Assembly (NCBI GenBank): GCA_900555195.1
Contig: USKC01000196.1
Coordinates: 1 to 6,065 of the forward strand
Length of the DNA stretch: 6,065 nucleotides
DNA from: an uncultured Lachnospiraceae bacterium
Lineage (GTDB): Bacteria; Bacillota; Clostridia; Lachnospirales; Lachnospiraceae
Direction of reading: 5' to 3'
Of this stretch, positions 4,955 through 6,065 are shown piece after piece. A program made the position numbers and the translations under genes. Positions within the stretch are counted from its first letter, which is position 1, and each line of letters opens with the position of its first letter. The notes under the pieces were generated by a model. It did not search any database, was not told where the DNA came from, and was given only the letters and a program-made list of their open reading frames with translations.

Positions 4955-5638
4955 TTAGCCGGAAGCGGTATCGTCCCTGAGCACATATCCGGCTCCGCGG
5001 ACGGTGTGGATCAGCTTCGGTTCAAAGCCTTCATCAATTTTCTTGCGCAGATACCGGATGTAGACATCCACCACATTGGAACCGCCTTCATAGTCATAAT
5101 TCCAGATATGCTGTTCGATCCGTTCCCTGGAAAGGACGATTCCCTGATTATTGACAAGATATTCCAAAATGGAGAATTCTTTGGAAGACAGGGTGATGGG
5201 GACATGTCCGCGCATGACGGTTCTGCTGTCAAAATCTACGGTGAGGTTGGCGATCTGACAGCGGTTTTGTGCGCGCCCTTCTTTTTTGCGCAGCATGGCG
5301 CGTATGCGCGCAAGGAGTTCTTCAAATGCAAAGGGCTTGATCAGATAGTCATCCGCACCCGAATCCAATCCCAGAACCCGATCCTGGATGGAGTCCCTGG
5401 CTGTTAAAAGCAGGATCGGAAGACGGCTGCCGGAGGCACGCAGGGTTTTGACCACATCCAGGCCGCTTATGCGCGGCATCATGATATCCAGGATGGCGGC
5501 GTCATACTCCGCCATATCCAGATAATCCAGTGCTTCCTGGCCGTCATAACAGGAATCCACAGTGTAATGGTTTTTGGTGAGTGTTTTGGTGATGATTTCA
5601 TTCAGATCTTTTTGATCTTCCGCTACTAATAAACGCAT
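4955..5638 (-). CDS. OmpR-family response regulator
   Basis: This 227-aa protein has a receiver domain (about 1-118) with acidic pair E7/D8, phosphoacceptor D51 in LDIMMP, T79 and K101. A winged-helix DNA-binding domain follows (about 125-222) with FSILEYL, a recognition region SNVVDVYIRYLRKKID, and the wing RGAGYVL. All switch residues are intact, so it should be a phosphorylation-activated transcription factor. The ATG at 5638 was chosen because MRLLVAED is the normal family N-terminus and AGGAG (5644-5648) lies 5 nt upstream. An in-frame ATG at 5698 would add 20 unrelated residues read through the leader hairpin. It is the first gene of the operon, and its partner kinase starts 39 bases downstream. 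The promoter upstream has repeats that it may bind itself. Confidence 0.93.
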   Translation of the reverse strand: MRLLVAEDQKDLNEIITKTLTKNHYTVDSCYDGQEALDYLDMAEYDAAILDIMMPRISGLDVVKTLRASGSRLPILLLTARDSIQDRVLGLDSGADDYLIKPFAFEELLARIRAMLRKKEGRAQNRCQIANLTVDFDSRTVMRGHVPITLSSKEFSILEYLVNNQGIVLSRERIEQHIWNYDYEGGSNVVDVYIRYLRKKIDEGFEPKLIHTVRGAGYVLRDDTASG

Positions 5639-5643
5639 GTCTG

Positions 5644-5668
5644 CTCCTATCTGCGCACTCTCGTGCGC
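5644..5668 (-). promoter_or_regulatory. stem-loop next to the response regulator ribosome binding site
   Basis: In the minus-strand RNA, GCGCAC (5663-5668) and GUGCGC (5653-5658) form a perfect 6-bp GC-rich stem closed by GAGA, a GNRA-type tetraloop. Four nucleotides later comes the AGGAG ribosome binding site (5644-5648). The stem is stable enough to affect ribosome loading or mRNA decay; which of these is unknown. Confidence 0.5.
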
Positions 5669-5807
5669 GCACAAAATGGGGAAGGCGAAAATGTTCATCC
5701 TTATCCCAATGTAAAACGTCCTTTTTATCCTTCCCGTTCAATGCCCGGCTGAATCCGCACGAGGGCACAAGCAGTGAAAAAAGAGCGAATGTTTATTCTT
5801 CCGACTC

Positions 5808-5858
5808 ATTATATCACAGGATAGATTAAGAGAACATGAAAGGTTCCTGGTGAACATG
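5808..5858 (-). promoter_or_regulatory. extended -10 promoter with paired upstream boxes for the two-component operon
   Basis: On the minus strand, TGATATAAT is a perfect extended -10 (TATAAT at 5808-5813, TG at 5815-5816). The hexamer at 17-bp spacing, TGTTCT, is a poor -35. CATGTTC occurs at 5832-5838, over the -35 position, and again at 5852-5858, exactly 20 bp apart. OmpR-family regulators often bind such in-phase direct repeats to replace a weak -35. Transcription would start near 5801, giving a leader of about 160 nt. Confidence 0.6.
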
Positions 5859-6016
5859 CGAATTTCTCTGCAGTTTTCCATTCCGTTCCGCTTCTCCTTG
5901 CTGCAGGGTGCCCGCACAGGGTGCGCGTGCAGGATGCTGGGGAAAGCCATATTCCTTTCCGCAAGGGCTGCTTCAAAAATCGGCTGTTTCTAACTTTTTA
6001 TCCGGAAGCGTGCTCC
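5859..6016. other. gene-free upstream region with short repeats
   Basis: The gap from 5639 to the window end has no credible gene. Short ORFs on either strand lack ribosome binding sites and family resemblance. This part holds the triple tandem repeat at 5902-5940 and a small hairpin (GGAAAG 5941-5946 with CTTTCC 5955-5960). I see no strong promoter or terminator facing the right edge. Confidence 0.4.
5902..5940. repeat. three imperfect 13-bp tandem repeats
   Basis: The units are TGCAGGGTGCCCG (5902-5914), CACAGGGTGCGCG (5915-5927) and TGCAGGATGCTGG (5928-5940). The second and third each match the first at 10 of 13 positions, with the shared core CAGGRTGC. They lie about 90 bases upstream of the two-component promoter -10. 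Confidence 0.45.
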
Positions 6017-6018
6017 CG

Positions 6019-6065
6019 CCTGGCGGCTAAACTCCGCCCTTCGGGCGTCAAACAACGCCGCCAGG
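6019..6065. repeat. REP-like nested palindrome at the right edge
   Basis: A perfect 9-bp outer stem (CCTGGCGGC 6019-6027 with GCCGCCAGG 6057-6065) encloses an inner 5-bp stem (CGCCC 6035-6039, loop TTC, GGGCG 6043-6047). The two unpaired side loops both contain AAAC. The left arm continues with CG (6017-6018), so the right arm probably extends past the window. Two nested GC-rich stems in intergenic DNA are typical of repetitive extragenic palindromes. A terminator role cannot be judged because the following bases are missing. Confidence 0.6.

Noticed and set aside
4949..5407. 152-aa plus-strand ORF
   Set aside because: It is antisense to the response regulator with no recognisable domain; a long shadow frame is expected in mid-GC coding DNA.
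5639..5698. 20-residue N-terminal extension of the response regulator from an ATG at 5698
   Set aside because: The family normally starts at MRLLVAED, and AGGAG stands 5 nt before that ATG. The extension would read through the leader hairpin and has only a weak ribosome binding site.
5738..5950. 70-aa minus-strand ORF upstream of the two-component operon
   Set aside because: It overlaps the operon promoter and leader, has no ribosome binding site or recognisable domain, and contains the tandem repeat.
6019..6065. Integron attC site
   Set aside because: The paired arms are symmetric and GC-rich, but the R-box consensus (GTTRRRY / RYYYAAC) is not present in the right places and no integrase or cassette is seen.

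Overview
The window looks like a chromosomal accessory stretch from a Gram-positive anaerobe of the Clostridia, most likely a Lachnospiraceae-type gut bacterium. This is inferred from protein style: an Rpn-type nuclease/transposase tail, a CD3324-family small DNA-binding protein and a PepSY lipoprotein beside an OmpR-type two-component system. Strong AGGAGG-like ribosome binding sites and mid-GC coding sequence agree. No species can be assigned from sequence alone.

Layout. The left edge (to 287, + strand) is the C-terminal tail of an Rpn/PD-(D/E)XK-type protein whose body lies outside the window. A structured spacer of about 120 bases follows. It has a ribosome binding site with a 20-codon mini-ORF and a long imperfect inverted repeat. 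Next come two minus-strand genes: a 106-aa CD3324-family helix-turn-helix protein (1750 to 1430) and, downstream of it, a 309-aa class I SAM methyltransferase (1339 to 410). A clear intrinsic terminator separates them. From 1751 to 2222 there is no recognisable gene. This gap holds a dense palindromic cluster, a 5' leader that could mask the CD3324 ribosome binding site, and a good sigma-A-type promoter facing right. That promoter is about 175 nt upstream of a GNAT acetyltransferase (2223 to 2693, +).

The right half is a minus-strand signalling module: OmpR-family response regulator (5638 to 4955), HAMP histidine kinase (4915 to 3491) and a lipoprotein with two PepSY domains (3403 to 2699). 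The arrangement resembles YkoG/YkoH/YkoI of Bacillus. The kinase would sense a signal outside the membrane, the regulator would act on DNA, and the PepSY lipoprotein on the outer membrane face is a plausible target or co-sensor. The promoter ahead of the regulator has a perfect extended -10, no good -35, and two copies of CATGTTC 20 bp apart, one sitting where the -35 should be. That is the layout expected for activation by an OmpR-family regulator, possibly itself.

The last 427 bases (5639 to 6065) contain this promoter and leader, a 13-bp triple tandem repeat, and at the very edge a strong REP-like nested palindrome cut by the window end. No CRISPR array, tRNA, rRNA or complete insertion sequence was seen. 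The most interesting material is regulatory: the two-component promoter, the CD3324 leader and palindromes, and short direct repeats flanking the CD3324-methyltransferase block.
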